In this document: one piece after another, positions 11,431 to 22,245 of the stretch | How the letters are laid out: each line of letters starts with the position of its first letter | Numbering within the stretch: the stretch's first letter is position 1 | Assembly: GCA_008477525.1 (NCBI GenBank) | Contig: SPDT01000009.1 | Location: 992,001-1,056,000 of the forward strand | Reading direction: 5' to 3' | Origin: Hypomyces perniciosus | Lineage: Eukaryota > Ascomycota > Sordariomycetes > Hypocreales > Hypocreaceae | Length of the DNA stretch: 64,000 nucleotides | Program-made: the position numbers and the translations under genes | Notes under the pieces: generated by a model | Seen by the model: only the letters and a program-made list of their open reading frames with translations | What the model was told of the DNA's origin: nothing | Databases searched by the model: none

Positions 11431-11613
11431 CTCGTCGCGGAGCATACGTAAATGAATTCTAACCCAAGTCTAAAAAGACTACGTCAGCCTACATTACAAA
11501 ACCCGGCCTTCCCCGCATTCAAAGCTTAGAACCTTTCTAGACTTATTCCACTTGATTTTCCTTTCGCAGATTATTGAACAAACGATAGTTCCCAATATCA
11601 ACCACCTGTCAAT

Positions 11614-12581
11614 ATGCCAGGCTGCAGCTGCGGTCGCAACTTCAAAAACAGCACTGCTGTTGCGCAGCATAGACGAGACGGAGCTGGCAAGTTTCTATGT
11701 CAGCTTTGTGGAGGGTGTTGCAGAACGCCTTATCTTCTCAATCAACATAAACGAAGAGTGCACTCGCTTTATAATTGTGGGCAATGCAGCAGGCATTTCG
11801 CATCTGAGACCAGCCTGGCTCAACATCAACAGGCCATCAAACATTGGTCTTGCTGCGACTCTCGTGAGTCTTTCAACAGCGAAGCGGCGTTGAAGAATCA
11901 TTTTGCATCATCGCATCCTGTTGTTGAGTTCCGCTGCTGCGATTGTGATCAAAACTTCGTGAACTCAAAAGCCTTGGACCAACACTTGGCGAACAAAATC
12001 CATCGGCCAGTCATCAAACAGCCGGAACTCCCATACTGCAAGGAATGTGATCGAGAATTCAAGAATGCGAAGGCTTTGCAACAACATAGAGGCTCGGTGG
12101 CTCATCGTCCCATCAGCAAGATTCGATGCTATGCCGGTTCGAATGGCTGCACTGCTAGCTTCTCATGCCTTCCGCCATGATCCATCATCTCAAAAGTGGA
12201 AAGTGTTCCTCCGGTATTGACCGAGAGCGATTGAATCATATGATTATTGCCAATGACGCCGATCGTGTCACCACCAATACGAACAGCGTCTTTCAGATGC
12301 TGCCAGACTCTAGTCCGGTCAGCGGACTGACAACTCCCGAGATGTGGACACCAAGCACAGAGACGGGTGGTTTCCCATTGACACCTTCAAGCAGTCGAAT
12401 CTGTTTACCCTCTTTGCTAAATACAGCTCTTGCCAACTATCTAGATATTCTAGACGAAGCCACATCGTTGTGTTGCCCCCTCTGCCCACCACAACACCGA
12501 GCGTTTGCCACTTCTCAAGGCCTCAAGGACCACATGAACTCTCCCGGCGGTTCAGTATCTAGAGAAGAAACTGGGTTCTAA
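11614..12581 (+). pseudogene. C2H2 zinc-finger protein, frameshifted
   Basis: The first frame (11614-12180, 188 aa) holds a run of about six C2H2-type fingers, for example CQLCGGCC...HKRRVH, CGQCSRHF...HQQAIKH, CCDCDQNF...HLANKIH and CKECDREF...HRGSVAH. It should continue through NGCTASFSC into PSAMIHHLKSGKCSSG, but those lie in different frames: TGCCTTCC at about 12167-12174 appears to lack one C. The second frame (12165-12581) continues the family's C-terminal region with a last CPLCPP...H finger-like motif and stops at 12581. Such proteins are common in ascomycetes, with nucleic-acid binding presumed. A truncated MITE lies 180 bp upstream. A sequencing error could also explain the single-base loss. 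Confidence 0.65.
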
Positions 12582-13590
12582 GGGTCTTTCTGTAAAGCTA
12601 CTCTGTTGATATATTGGAATAAAATTACAGCCGTCTAAGAGGGCTTACAACAGGTCATCTATGAATCTGTTTCGTCTATATTAAGAGGCTGGTGATGCCA
12701 CCGTCAGAGCAATCAGTACAGAGTATGCCATCGTGAACAACGATAAATTTGCCGTAGGAAGCGACCCTGGTCCATGTCCCGGGACGCATGCGTAAAATGA
12801 CTGAAAGCACAATGTCAAAGCTCCAGCAATAGAGGAGATCACTTGTGACAGTGAACTCTATTCTTCGCGTTATCCAAACAATCGGGGAACGTGTTTTGGA
12901 GAAAAATGGCATCTAACAGTGATATAAAAATTAGCGAACAGATAACTAAAGCAGTAGAAAGACTTCATCAAGCAGATTTTTCTCGTTAAGGAGACACTAA
13001 GTGAACATTGGAAGATGAATCGTCATTGTAGACAGTGACACCAAAATTCCTCGCAACGGTTAGGAGAGGAGCGTGGAAATTGTGTAAACTTTGAACATAA
13101 ATTTGTGTTCTGGACGACTCATACGTTATGAACATCGTTATTCCTCCCCTCACAAAAGGCAGAAGATTGGAAGTTATCACACCCTTATACTATGACTAAC
13201 TCCCAAACTGCCTTTCCAGATCTCTTCAGTAATCCCCTATCCCAACCTTGACACCAGCCAACATCGTAGTCTTGCCCTCAAATAAAGTTCGATATTTTGC
13301 GGATTAGTAAACCGAATAAAGAACCCAGAATTGAGTTTGCCCAACCCCGCGTATATTTGGCAGACATATTAGACAGCGATGATGATGCATGACGTTCTTT
13401 CATGGCTGCGGCAAACCCTCTCAAGCCAGGATTTTCTCAATCATACAATTAGTGAGAGACTATGTAACTACAGAGCATAATAACGGGGAACTCCCCCGCA
13501 TTAGGAATGAATGTTTACATTCGTGCGCAAGTTCCATCACTCCTACCTGGTACCGAATGCTCAAGATAGCTGCAGGCATATGACTTTATT
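12582..13590. other. no clear gene
   Basis: Two minus-strand frames (12676-12912 and 12986-13180, 78 and 64 codons) look weakly coding but match nothing I know. Another plus-strand frame at 13389-13583 is similar. They may be gene remnants. Confidence 0.3.
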
Positions 13591-13790
13591 ATGGCATCCA
13601 GACCTGATATCGATATTGACGGCGATATTGTCTTGAGGCTTCACCAAGTACAGTTAACTGACAACAGAACTAACAAAAAGCCGGGAGGCAATGAATCAAA
13701 TGAACAAGAGCTAACTGTATCCTCCAAGGTCTTGTGTCTGATCTCACTCGTCTTCAAGGCTATTTTGTCGAGGGGGAATTGACACTCCCA

Positions 13791-13828
13791 AACACACACA
13801 CAACACACACACACACACACCCACACAC
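13791..13828 (+). repeat. CA microsatellite
   Basis: An imperfect run of ACACAC inside the BTB pseudogene, just after the shifted GYFVEGEL segment. Confidence 0.85.
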
Positions 13829-14425
13829 AGCGACTGGTATCGAGCGCGGGAACCGCGCTCCTGACAGAACCACGAAGCGGCAATCGAGTAATATAGGGAC
13901 TAAAAGGTACTGCGGATCATTTGATCATGATGCCAGCAGCCGAAAGCAACCAACGGTTACCTTCATACGCCTCAGCGGCTGTGAAGTCACAGGTGGGATT
14001 GTGTATTGAAGGGGGAAGAAGGTTGCTGTGTATTAAACTAGGTCTATCTGTATGTCTTTATACTCTCGTGCTTTCCTAATCCAATAGCTGCTTAGATAAG
14101 CAGCCGACTTTTCTCGGGTAAGCTAACAAGAAAAATGCAGGTGCGTTGGGCATGTCAGTTACCCCCGACAAACTATGCTGCGTGGCAGCTTCAAAGGAAG
14201 CATCAATTTAGAGGAGCATAAAGCGTCATCTACGCCTTATGCCCTAGATCTCCCGGAAGATGATACAGAGAGACTATGGCCATTCTTTGCAAAATCATCC
14301 ATTTTGATACCAACAACCTCCCCGAGAAAGCTACCACAGCCTTTCTGGAGAACTTGGCATTTATTTGTGACAAGTATCAGTGTGTTGGTGCTATAAAGCA
14401 TTGTGGTACTGTCTGGGTGAGGAAC

Positions 14426-14634
14426 CAGCGTAGCATCCCGACCAAATTTATCAAATAAGTACGTACTAAAGTGACTATAATGAGATATCAAATGAAGTCA
14501 AATGAAATGTACTAAAAAGCAAAACTACCCTAAGAAACATCCCTGACTATACATATTATTTGATTCATTTGATAATTTATGAATGTCACTTTGGTACGTA
14601 CTCATTTGATAAATTTGGTCGGGATGCTACGCTG
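14426..14634. mobile_element. hAT-like MITE, 209 bp
   Basis: The near-perfect inverted ends of about 49 bp begin CAGCGTAGCATCCCGACC and end GGTCGGGATGCTACGCTG. The eight bases TGAGGAAC occur immediately before (14418-14425) and after (14635-14642). Eight-base target duplications and CAG-type ends fit the hAT superfamily. The 110-bp interior has no coding capacity. It interrupts the BTB gene in the codons for VWVRNWFLD. Confidence 0.85.
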
Positions 14635-15320
14635 TGAGGAACTGGTTTCTGGACTCTGATAAGAAGGCTGCTTGCATCGATGATCTTTGTCGACTCCTTA
14701 TTTTTGCGTACGTTTCGGATCTTCCATATGAATTCTCGGAAGCATCGTGGAGACTTTTCCTTTACCACAAGGGCCCATTTTCAGGGCCGCGCGCTCAAGT
14801 GAACAAGTTGAATGGTCACCCCCTTCTGCAACAAAACGCTCTCAGTATTGTCGTTATTCCACCTCTAGTGCGAGTTTCCAACTGACTTAAGCTAGAAAAT
14901 TTGGACAGAAAGAGATTTCAACATTGCAAAGCGTTTCATCAAGCCTTGATGGACCCTATGACCCAGGGCTCGCGTACATTAACCTCGGATTGCTACCGAG
15001 CTGCCAAAGCCGTGGGTTCCTATCTCAACACTCTTCGGAAGGCGAGCCTCCTTCCATACGATCTTGACTTCAGAGATCATAGATTTTACGATCTCCTAGA
15101 AAAGGCGTCGGATCCGCCAGACATTCCTTCGACTGTGCACCCTTGTCCCTCACGGGGTTACTGTCGGTGCCAAGCGGAACAGGTTGTCAACCTGTCCAGG
15201 AGATTAAGAGAGGAGGCCCAGCTTACAAAGAGCCGACAATCGTCTTTCAACTGTCTCGATTGCTTTAAAACGGAAGGCGAATCCTATAGAGTTGGCACAT
15301 GTCGTTTATCCCACACCTAG

Positions 15321-15990
15321 GCGACTTCAAAACGTCACACTTCTATCTCTATGTAGGATTAACTCTTATTGTGTAATAACCAAAACGGTCGTATAGTTCC
15401 CCTGGCTTTCTATACTTAAGCGTAACCACGAACCGATCCTCTCTTAAATGCTAGGGCATCTCACTATTGCAATCTCGGCAGAATAATATAATTTGCTGAA
15501 TTTGTGTTGAAATCTAACACGAGAACCTACGTAATGCCATTTAAGATAACATTTCTCAATGGATATTTCCTCTAGCAATACCGACTTGTTAATAATTCAA
15601 TTGCAAACTTTCCGCATAACCAGATCCTATATGGGGGATCCGTTTGTCATATCTTCTCAATAGAGACCTCTTGCCCGCCCGACCTACGCTGCATAGCTGA
15701 CCTGCTCTCTTGCATCAACTGCAGACTCTTCCATCACTACCTTCCCTGGCCTCACACTTCTCCCATTCCGCCTCGGCCTTCTTGCACCATTATTGTCAGC
15801 ATTTATACCTCGCAAACATGGGCTGCCGCCACTACTCTGGATTCACCCAGCCTGATGTACTGGCACTCCTTGAACCTGTGCTTATATCGTCCGTGCTGTT
15901 CCTCGGGCCTCCTGTTCTGATGTCAGTTTACCACCCCTGCAGCTCCGTCTGCCGCTCCCCTCTTCCCGATGCGACTTGGCCTCGTGCTCA
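15321..15990. other. intergenic, no gene seen
   Basis: AT-rich, then CT-rich sequence. The 110-codon frame at 15710-16042 has no recognisable content and overlaps a dispersed repeat. Confidence 0.4.
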
Positions 15991-16235
15991 ATACGTGTCG
16001 GATAACATCGGTCTTTGTGTTGGAATATTGACCTGGAATTAAAACATGCAAGGAGGTCAGCCTCCCCAGTCGGGCTGATATAATATGAAATAGGGCTTGC
16101 ATAACCCTTCCTCAACTATAAAAAGGCTGGGTAGGAAATCAATTAGGTAGCAGGATCATCAGCGAATTGAGTGAATTTTCAGGTGCCCAGAAATGCCCTA
16201 TTTTTCGTGATATGTTCAGACTGACTGTCAACCTC
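15991..16235 (+). repeat. diverged dispersed repeat, copy 2
   Basis: Direct-orientation partner of 9581-9803, sharing the TGTCGGATAAC-TCGGTCT start and the AGGTGCCCA-AAATGCCCTA block. Small insertions separate the matching blocks. Confidence 0.5.
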
Positions 16236-16409
16236 AGTAACGGATAGTTCCATATCACGGCACATTCCCTCATTCCAACGAACATTCCTTCATTCCTAAC
16301 TAGCTTGCAATAACAACCTGATGCGTAAGTTAATGACGATATCATGGCAACCTCATGACCAATTAGTTAGCAAGTTTTCTGTGTATTTAAGCAGCAGCTT
16401 TTCCCACCT

Positions 16410-16700
16410 AACTTGGGATCAGCAAGAGTGTCGAATTCAATCATTTTCAATCCATCCATGAGCCCTCATACTGTTGACTTGTAATTGATACTGACTACAG
16501 GACAGTATAATTCGACAATACGCGATAAGGATGTGTCCGGGCCAGATTGCATTCTACCGTACTTCTCAGGTGTTAGGCTCTTGTGTTAGGTCACGTTATG
16601 TCGAAAACACATCAGGTTGTATCAATAACGGATCAACAGTATGAGGGCACATAGATGACTAGAAAGCGATTGAATTCGACACTCTTGCTGTTCCCAAGTT
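16410..16700. repeat. inverted repeat with 80-bp arms
   Basis: Left arm 16410-16492 contains AACTTGGGATCAGCAAGAGT, GTCGAATTCAATC and GCCCTCATACTGTTGA. Right arm 16619-16700 carries the same blocks in reverse complement with scattered mismatches. The loop is about 125 bp. The right arm abuts the 3' end of the OrsD fragment at 16714, so a duplicated and inverted tail of that gene is one explanation. Confidence 0.7.
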
Positions 16701-16713
16701 GCTGCCGTTGCGC

Positions 16714-16950
16714 TTAATGATCCAGAATTTCCGATCCGAGCCAATCGTCCATGTCTGAAGGTATACGTAGTTGAAAAGTGCGGCGCCGAGCGGTACCATA
16801 ATGGGAACACTTCTCACGCATAGAAGGGTCCGAAAAGTGGCGTGTCATCGATTGCAAACTGATAGTGTGGAAGGCGCACCGACTGCAGGCAAACCCATCA
16901 TAGACACGTAGCAGTTCATGCTCTGGGGATCCATCCTCGCGAGGCGGCAC
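16714..16950 (-). pseudogene. OrsD-type C2H2 domain fragment
   Basis: The minus-strand frame contains VYDGFACSRCAFHTISLQSM, TRHFSD, the C-x2-C...H signature of the OrsD (DUF3505) domain. The same motif, GYGFSCGQCRFLTIARNNMM, occurs in the large helicase locus at 52418-57024. Upstream the frame runs for about 25 more codons to an in-frame stop near 17028 with no upstream Cys2 half. Only the second half of the domain is present, so this is a fragment. It is bordered by the inverted repeat at 16410-16700. Confidence 0.6.
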
Positions 16951-17105
16951 ATCGTCGGGCTTGCGGATGCCTGGAGAATGGAGGGATTTAAGAACCTGTG
17001 TTAAGCCCTTTTATCAAACCGTTGTACCAGACCAGCAAAAGTGAAGTGTACACCTCAGCAATTGTAGCTGATAGTGCAGGTTATATTGCAGTTGACAGGA
17101 TATTA

Positions 17106-18184
17106 GCGATCTATCAACGACGAGGGACACGATCGACAGCCACACGCTGCTGCCTCACCCGCTCGGTCTGATGGCTGGAATAGCGATGCTATAGAGCAGC
17201 AAGTACATGTCGACTTTCTATCAAATGAATCTGGGAACAGTAAAGGCCTCCAGCCTAATAAGGGCAACAAAATTTCCCAAGAGAATGAGCACGATTCCGA
17301 TCAACCCAGCCACCGACTAGAGTCATCACAAGACACAGACAAAGAATTTGTGCAGTGGCTAAAGGCTGGAAATGGGGAAAACTGTCAGGAAAGCTTGGGC
17401 TCACAAGGACAAGTCAACAACAACCACGACGACAACAATAACCCCATGATTGAAGGCGATGACAGCATTACAGTTGTAGAGGATGGGGGTCAATTTTACC
17501 CGTCCTCTGAAGACTTGCAATATCTGGAGAAGAGTCTTTCCAACCTCTCTGATCAAAGTAAAATGGCGTTGAATGATTGCCGAAACCGGTCTAAGACGCT
17601 ATTGCAGGTTATCAATGACGGCAGAAGTCTTGGTCTTCCACGTATCTGCATGGACTTAGTCAAGGAAGCAACACGTGCAAACGAGGAATGGGAAAATTTA
17701 AGCGCTGCTGTAGAAGATGCAATCAGACTGGCGAAACTCTTGAGAGAACGGTGGCAAACTCCGAGCCTCCACGGTAGCTCTGAGGACCAACACCAAGAGC
17801 TATATGAAATCCCAAATGGAATCAAGAATGCCCCCACCACGATTAAAAACATCCAGGAAAGGTTGCGTAAATGCGAAGTGCTCTTGAAAGACTTCTCAGA
17901 AAAAAGAAGGGCCTTGGTTGAGGAGTGCAAAACAGGGTTTTGGCAGATGTGATCCTTCGCTTATAAACCAAGAAGAACAGAGGGATTTGGAGGATTTTAA
18001 ATGTTTGATCAAGCATTTGAATGACGCACTCACCTTGGAGGAGAGAGCATTCCAATGGCAAAACGAGAAAATCCGTGAGCTGATGGAAAAAGGGGAAGCA
18101 TGGGACCATATCTCAGTAAGGGTAGGACTAACGAGGGGGGTTTGCCGAAACAGATGGTTCTGCTACATACTACCGCAGTTATAG
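17106..18184 (+). pseudogene. coiled-coil protein with C-terminal Myb-like segment, frame broken
   Basis: An open frame runs from after a stop at 17103-17105 to TGA at 17950-17952, but has no ATG in its first 80 codons, so an upstream exon is missing or lost. It is acidic and Asn/Gln-rich, then alpha-helical with heptads (LEKSLSNLSDQSKMAL, IKNIQERLRKCEVLLKDF). The reading continues one frame over at 17918-18184: QWQNEKIRELMEKGEAWDHI followed by RGVCRNRW, which fits a Myb/SANT-like helix-turn-helix. A one-base shift near 17930-17950 or an unrecognised intron must join the two. Function unknown; DNA binding is inferred only from the Myb-like pattern. Confidence 0.45.
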
Positions 18185-18772
18185 CAGCATTCTATCTTAA
18201 TTTCATTACTTTTTGATACAGTATGTACTATGGCAGACACAGACCTTCATTTGTGAAGAGTCCAAGCATACTCAGTGTCTTGAGTGTGATGCAGAGCTTC
18301 CAACGGGTGGGCCAACCAATGTCTCCTCCAAAAAAAAGAATCGCTTTGTTCAACTTACGTCGTGTGGCAATCCTAGACTGGTGTGCAGTGGTCCAACACG
18401 AAAACTAATTACGTTGATTCTTGAAAGAAGCTATGGTTACATTTTGAGGCATTATGAAGATGAAGGGGGGTGTAGAAATGAAGATGCATGCACTCGACGC
18501 CCCTGAATATTAAGGCAAAGCGTTAAGGAGAAAGGCATTTACGAAGTGGAGGAACGAGTCTTGGGCAACGGCAGAATATCTCTGGCCTCTATCGTATAAA
18601 TCCTGGATGACTAAATTTCCATGTTGGTCCTTACGCCAGGTATAAGTAAGAGGAGTCAGTTTACCATCTTCTCCTTTTCTCCCTACTCAGTCGCTATCTT
18701 CATCTTATGCCAACTATGTTGTTTTTTCTCTACCACAAAGTTCTGGAATTAAGATAGAATGTCTATCAATCT

Positions 18773-20577
18773 ATGAAAGGGGACAGCGCATATATCATTA
18801 TGGAAGTCGACACGGAATCTCCTTCCCGGCACGGACTCACCATTCAAGAGACACACTCAAACACCCTCGCACCCGAAAAGCCATCCAATGCGGTATCAAA
18901 AACAACACTCCAAAAGCTAGCCGCTGAAATCATCGAACATATCGCCAAGCACTTTCGTCCAAAAGATATAGCAATATTCAGGGCATGCTGTCGGCGATTT
19001 ACAGACATCTTAGCCTCGCTCCACTTAGCGGTAGTGGTTCAGTTCGACATCAACGATCATGACTCCCAAGGAATTGTCCTCTCTCTAGTGAGGCCGGAGC
19101 CTAAAGTCGCGTCGGATCAGGGTCTCACGCCTTCCCAATCCCGATCAACAGAGAGCCTGAAAACCCTTCAGATTTTTGAGAAATACAAGGCAAACTGGTA
19201 CACATCTGTGCGAGTGTCTGCACATTTACTTCAGCCACCAAGCCATACCTATCTTTACTGGTACTGCTGGATTCGACCAGATCTGAGATCGAAATCCAGA
19301 TCATGCCAGTATAGACTCAGGCCTTGCACTTGTTCTGGGGGCGGCTCTGCTTCCAGCTGCTTGTAAATTTCAGACTGTTCATGCGGTACATGTCAGAAGT
19401 TTGTTGACAATTCCCCGTGTCAGAAATGCATGTCAAATTGCGATGAGCTCCCCCAATCGCCCTTGTTGGGTCCCGTTCATATCGCCGCCATCCAAGGGGA
19501 TGATGAAGTTATGAAGTTCATCCTTCAACAATGCACTGAGGTCAATTTTGATAACGTACAGAGCCTAGAGGACCGAATTAGCCCCCTTTACCAATACATT
19601 ATATACAACCGCCTCTCTATTGCGAAGCAACTATTACAATGGGGACATCCACTCAGCATGCCGGGATTTGGATCCACAGCCCTCCGCTGTGCTGCTGCTG
19701 AAGGTCGTTTATGCCTAGTGGAGCACCTTGCAACGATTTACGGTCAAGACATCAATGCTGAGGGTCGCTGGGGATTCACTTCACTCATGGGGTACATCTC
19801 ATCGCTGAATTCGTCACCTAGCCCCAGATCAACAGAGGATAAGAAATTATCCAAGCTGTTTGACCTTGGTGCCAATGTCAATGCCGGAGCTTCGAAAGAC
19901 TCCACTTCCCTGCGCATCGCTTTATTAAATGGTCGATTTGATACAGCTCTGAGGCTCCTTGAGAGAGGGTATATCTTGACTCCCTTTGATGACAAATTAC
20001 TTACAGGGATGAGCTCTGCCCATTCAATGGGAATACTCCTACCTGCACCCCGGAGATTATTACGACCAGTTTTCTCGTGGCCCTGCACAAACGCATCAGT
20101 GACCAGGACCAGCTCCAAGGCTATTGGAACCTCGTTGCGAGACACTCACCATCCTCTGGTGATCCTGATGTCAATAATGTCATTTCTGCCCTGTCGGCAG
20201 CGTATGGAACCTCTGCTGGACGGTCCTCTCGTTCTCAGAGTCAAAACAAAGCTATGGCTCTCAAACAACTCGGTCGACTCACGAAAGTTCATACACTGTA
20301 TGCCAAAGGTGCAATGACCCATCCAAAATGGGGCCAACCGCCGACGGAAGGTATGAAAGAGACCCGTAAGCAGACCAAGCATTCTACTCACAGTCCTATA
20401 GTAGATCTAGCACACCATGGTGGGCCGAAGCACAGTCGAGAGGCAGTCTCCATAGGCCGAGCTACCAAAGCTAGGAGGGATTTCAGAGGGAGTAAGCGAC
20501 CATGGGAAACGCCGCCGAGCCCAGATAAACGTCACAAGTGTAACATAAGTTCTTTCAGCCACTCCAAAAGCCCCTAG
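18773..20577 (+). CDS. F-box/ankyrin repeat protein, possibly disabled
   Basis: The N-terminal frame (18773-19366) has an F-box-like segment (LQKLAAEIIEHIAKHFRP, then IFRACCRRF). The downstream frame contains SCGTCQKF...CQKC and ankyrin repeats (GPVHIAAIQGDDEVMKFI, STALRCAAAEGRLCLVEHL, INAEGRWGFTSLM, DSTSLRIALLNGRFDTALRL). A TAA at 19364-19366 separates them in the same frame; a TTTCAG acceptor follows at about 19372, so an intron may remove it. A second short intron, 19969-20006 (GTATAT...TTACAG, 38 bp), would move into the frame that continues to 20577. The C-terminal tail is basic and low-complexity. If spliced so, the gene is intact; otherwise it is a pseudogene. F-box/ankyrin proteins act as SCF substrate adaptors. 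Confidence 0.55.
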
Positions 20578-22245
20578 TCTGGAGGAGAAGGCGCCTTTAC
20601 TGATAATTTTTAAAGGTAGATTTAAAGCTGTGGAGATCGTAGTCAGGGAAGCCAAAAACGTGATGATTGAGTAAATGGAATCACCAGACTGGCCTTGTTT
20701 TCGCATCTTGTGTCAGAAAACAGCCGCTGTACGAAGTACACAAAACCCATAAAAATCGCCAACTTGACAGAGCGAGTACCCACCCTCCGGACATCCGGCA
20801 TCCCCGCTCATACCCCGCCACTCAGGCCGACTGTTGTGTCGGAGCAACATTCCCCACTTTGGCCCGGTCCAGGCCATGGTAGGACCCGGACTCGGCCGAT
20901 GTACATAGTCTGTACCTACCTGGGGTGTAATTGGCACGGTACCTGCATAAACGATGGTGGAAGGAGAACTGGGTACTTCGGGCCCTGCACATTGCTCTGT
21001 TAGAGATCTGCCACTGGGCTCCGCTGTGGTACAAACGACACCCTTGATCGAACAGGATGTTCTGTGCGCCCTACTAGAGAGGGCACCCCTACCTTGTGGT
21101 GCGCGTAGAACTGCAGTGCCCGCCAAGTGCCAAGCCGGAAGTACTAGAATGCCCATGGCCATTCGAAGGAAGCAGTCTTGCAAGCTCATGATCAGGTACC
21201 TGATGAGCATGCTGCATTAGGATTACGTCGTGCTCTAACGCCCCTCATTAGCGCTGGTTGCCTTACCCCGACTACCCAGCTCAGTCGCACCGCAAAGGGA
21301 ATCGGGAGGGAAGTGCGAAGTACGGACCAACACACACACTTACACACACGCAAACAAAAAAAGAGAGAGGCAGATCGTGACTTGAAGCCACTTTGATTCT
21401 GTCTGTGTACACGAGCTTTGCCGTTGATTCTCTGCAATAATGCATGCTGCATGTGCATTTCGCGCAACCCGGATATTCCGTCTGCTCGCTAAGTATGTCG
21501 TATGAAACCATGATCACCACCACAACCAGCTCAACGACACAAGGGACAACACCGGTCTCCCCCATCTCTGCCTCCATTGGGGGCCTCGCACTACTGCAAA
21601 TCTGCGGATAGGCAACAGTGGCGTTATGAAGGATCCGAGGAAGAATCTATGCTGGTTGGAAATATAGAGTCTAGGCGAGAGGGTTGGGGCACGGTGGTTT
21701 CCTTGCCGCCCGATACAGACGCTGGAGAGAGAGGATACTAGTAATGTAACGTTGAAGGGTCTGTGAAGGACGAAGAGATCTAAATGATAAACTGCAGGGA
21801 GTGTTACGTGTATATACCCCTGACAAGCGGGGCCTTCATCTAACATGAATTGACTGCTCGTAAGCCCAACAAAGACAATTATTATCCATATTTGCGTGGA
21901 TATCATTGGACCCCTGGGTGTTTGCGGAGTAAGGCTGCCATCAAGGTTTTACTCCGTAGTAACCTGTTTTCTTGGCTGCTGAAGGAATGCCGTGCACGTC
22001 CTTGATGGCCACGCCGATAAGCCACAACTGACGGGCTTCTGTCTGTTGGTTGATGATCTTTAACATATGTTAGTCTAGGCTCGGAGATGCCTATCAAGGG
22101 GCGAGGTTTTTCTGCTAAATAGAAACTTGCATTTGTAGACCCGGAATCGTATAAATGCCAAAACCTCATCTACAGAGCATCAGTCTCTTTGATTCACATT
22201 TTGCTCTGCCCCCAACCCCTGCTGTTACTCGTGTCCGAGCCCGAC
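20578..22245. other. gene-free, GC-richer stretch
   Basis: Overlapping open frames occur on both strands (the longest on the minus strand, 20713-21210, 165 codons), but none shows a domain or consistent splice structure. A short run of CACACA/ACACGC lies near 21331-21350. The last 60 bases are the leader of the Zn2Cys6 gene. Confidence 0.4.

Larger units (their letters stand above)
13591..15320 (+). pseudogene. BTB/POZ domain protein, multiply disrupted
   Basis: The start (MASRPDIDIDGDIVLRL, then TVSSKVLCLISLVFKAIL) is a fungal BTB/POZ domain, a dimerisation and cullin-adaptor fold. The frame shifts near 13755, where a second frame gives GYFVEGELTL, and runs into a CA microsatellite. At 14175-14460 the conserved LPEDD...ETMAILCKIIH segment is split by a two-base GA duplication at 14267-14272. 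It then runs into a 209-bp MITE at 14426-14634. Downstream 14634-14885 (NWFLDSDKKAAC...AYVSDLP) and 14901-15320 (ending CLDCFKTEGE) continue the usual C-terminal part in other frames. At least four lesions make it a clear pseudogene. Confidence 0.75.

Noticed and set aside
18213..18506. 97-codon plus-strand frame as a further exon of the coiled-coil locus
   Set aside because: A GTAAGG...ATACAG intron could join it, but that would remove the Myb-like RGVCRNRW segment; I could not choose and did not annotate it.
20713..21210. 165-codon minus-strand frame
   Set aside because: GC-rich stretch open in several frames at once, with no domain, start context or splice support.
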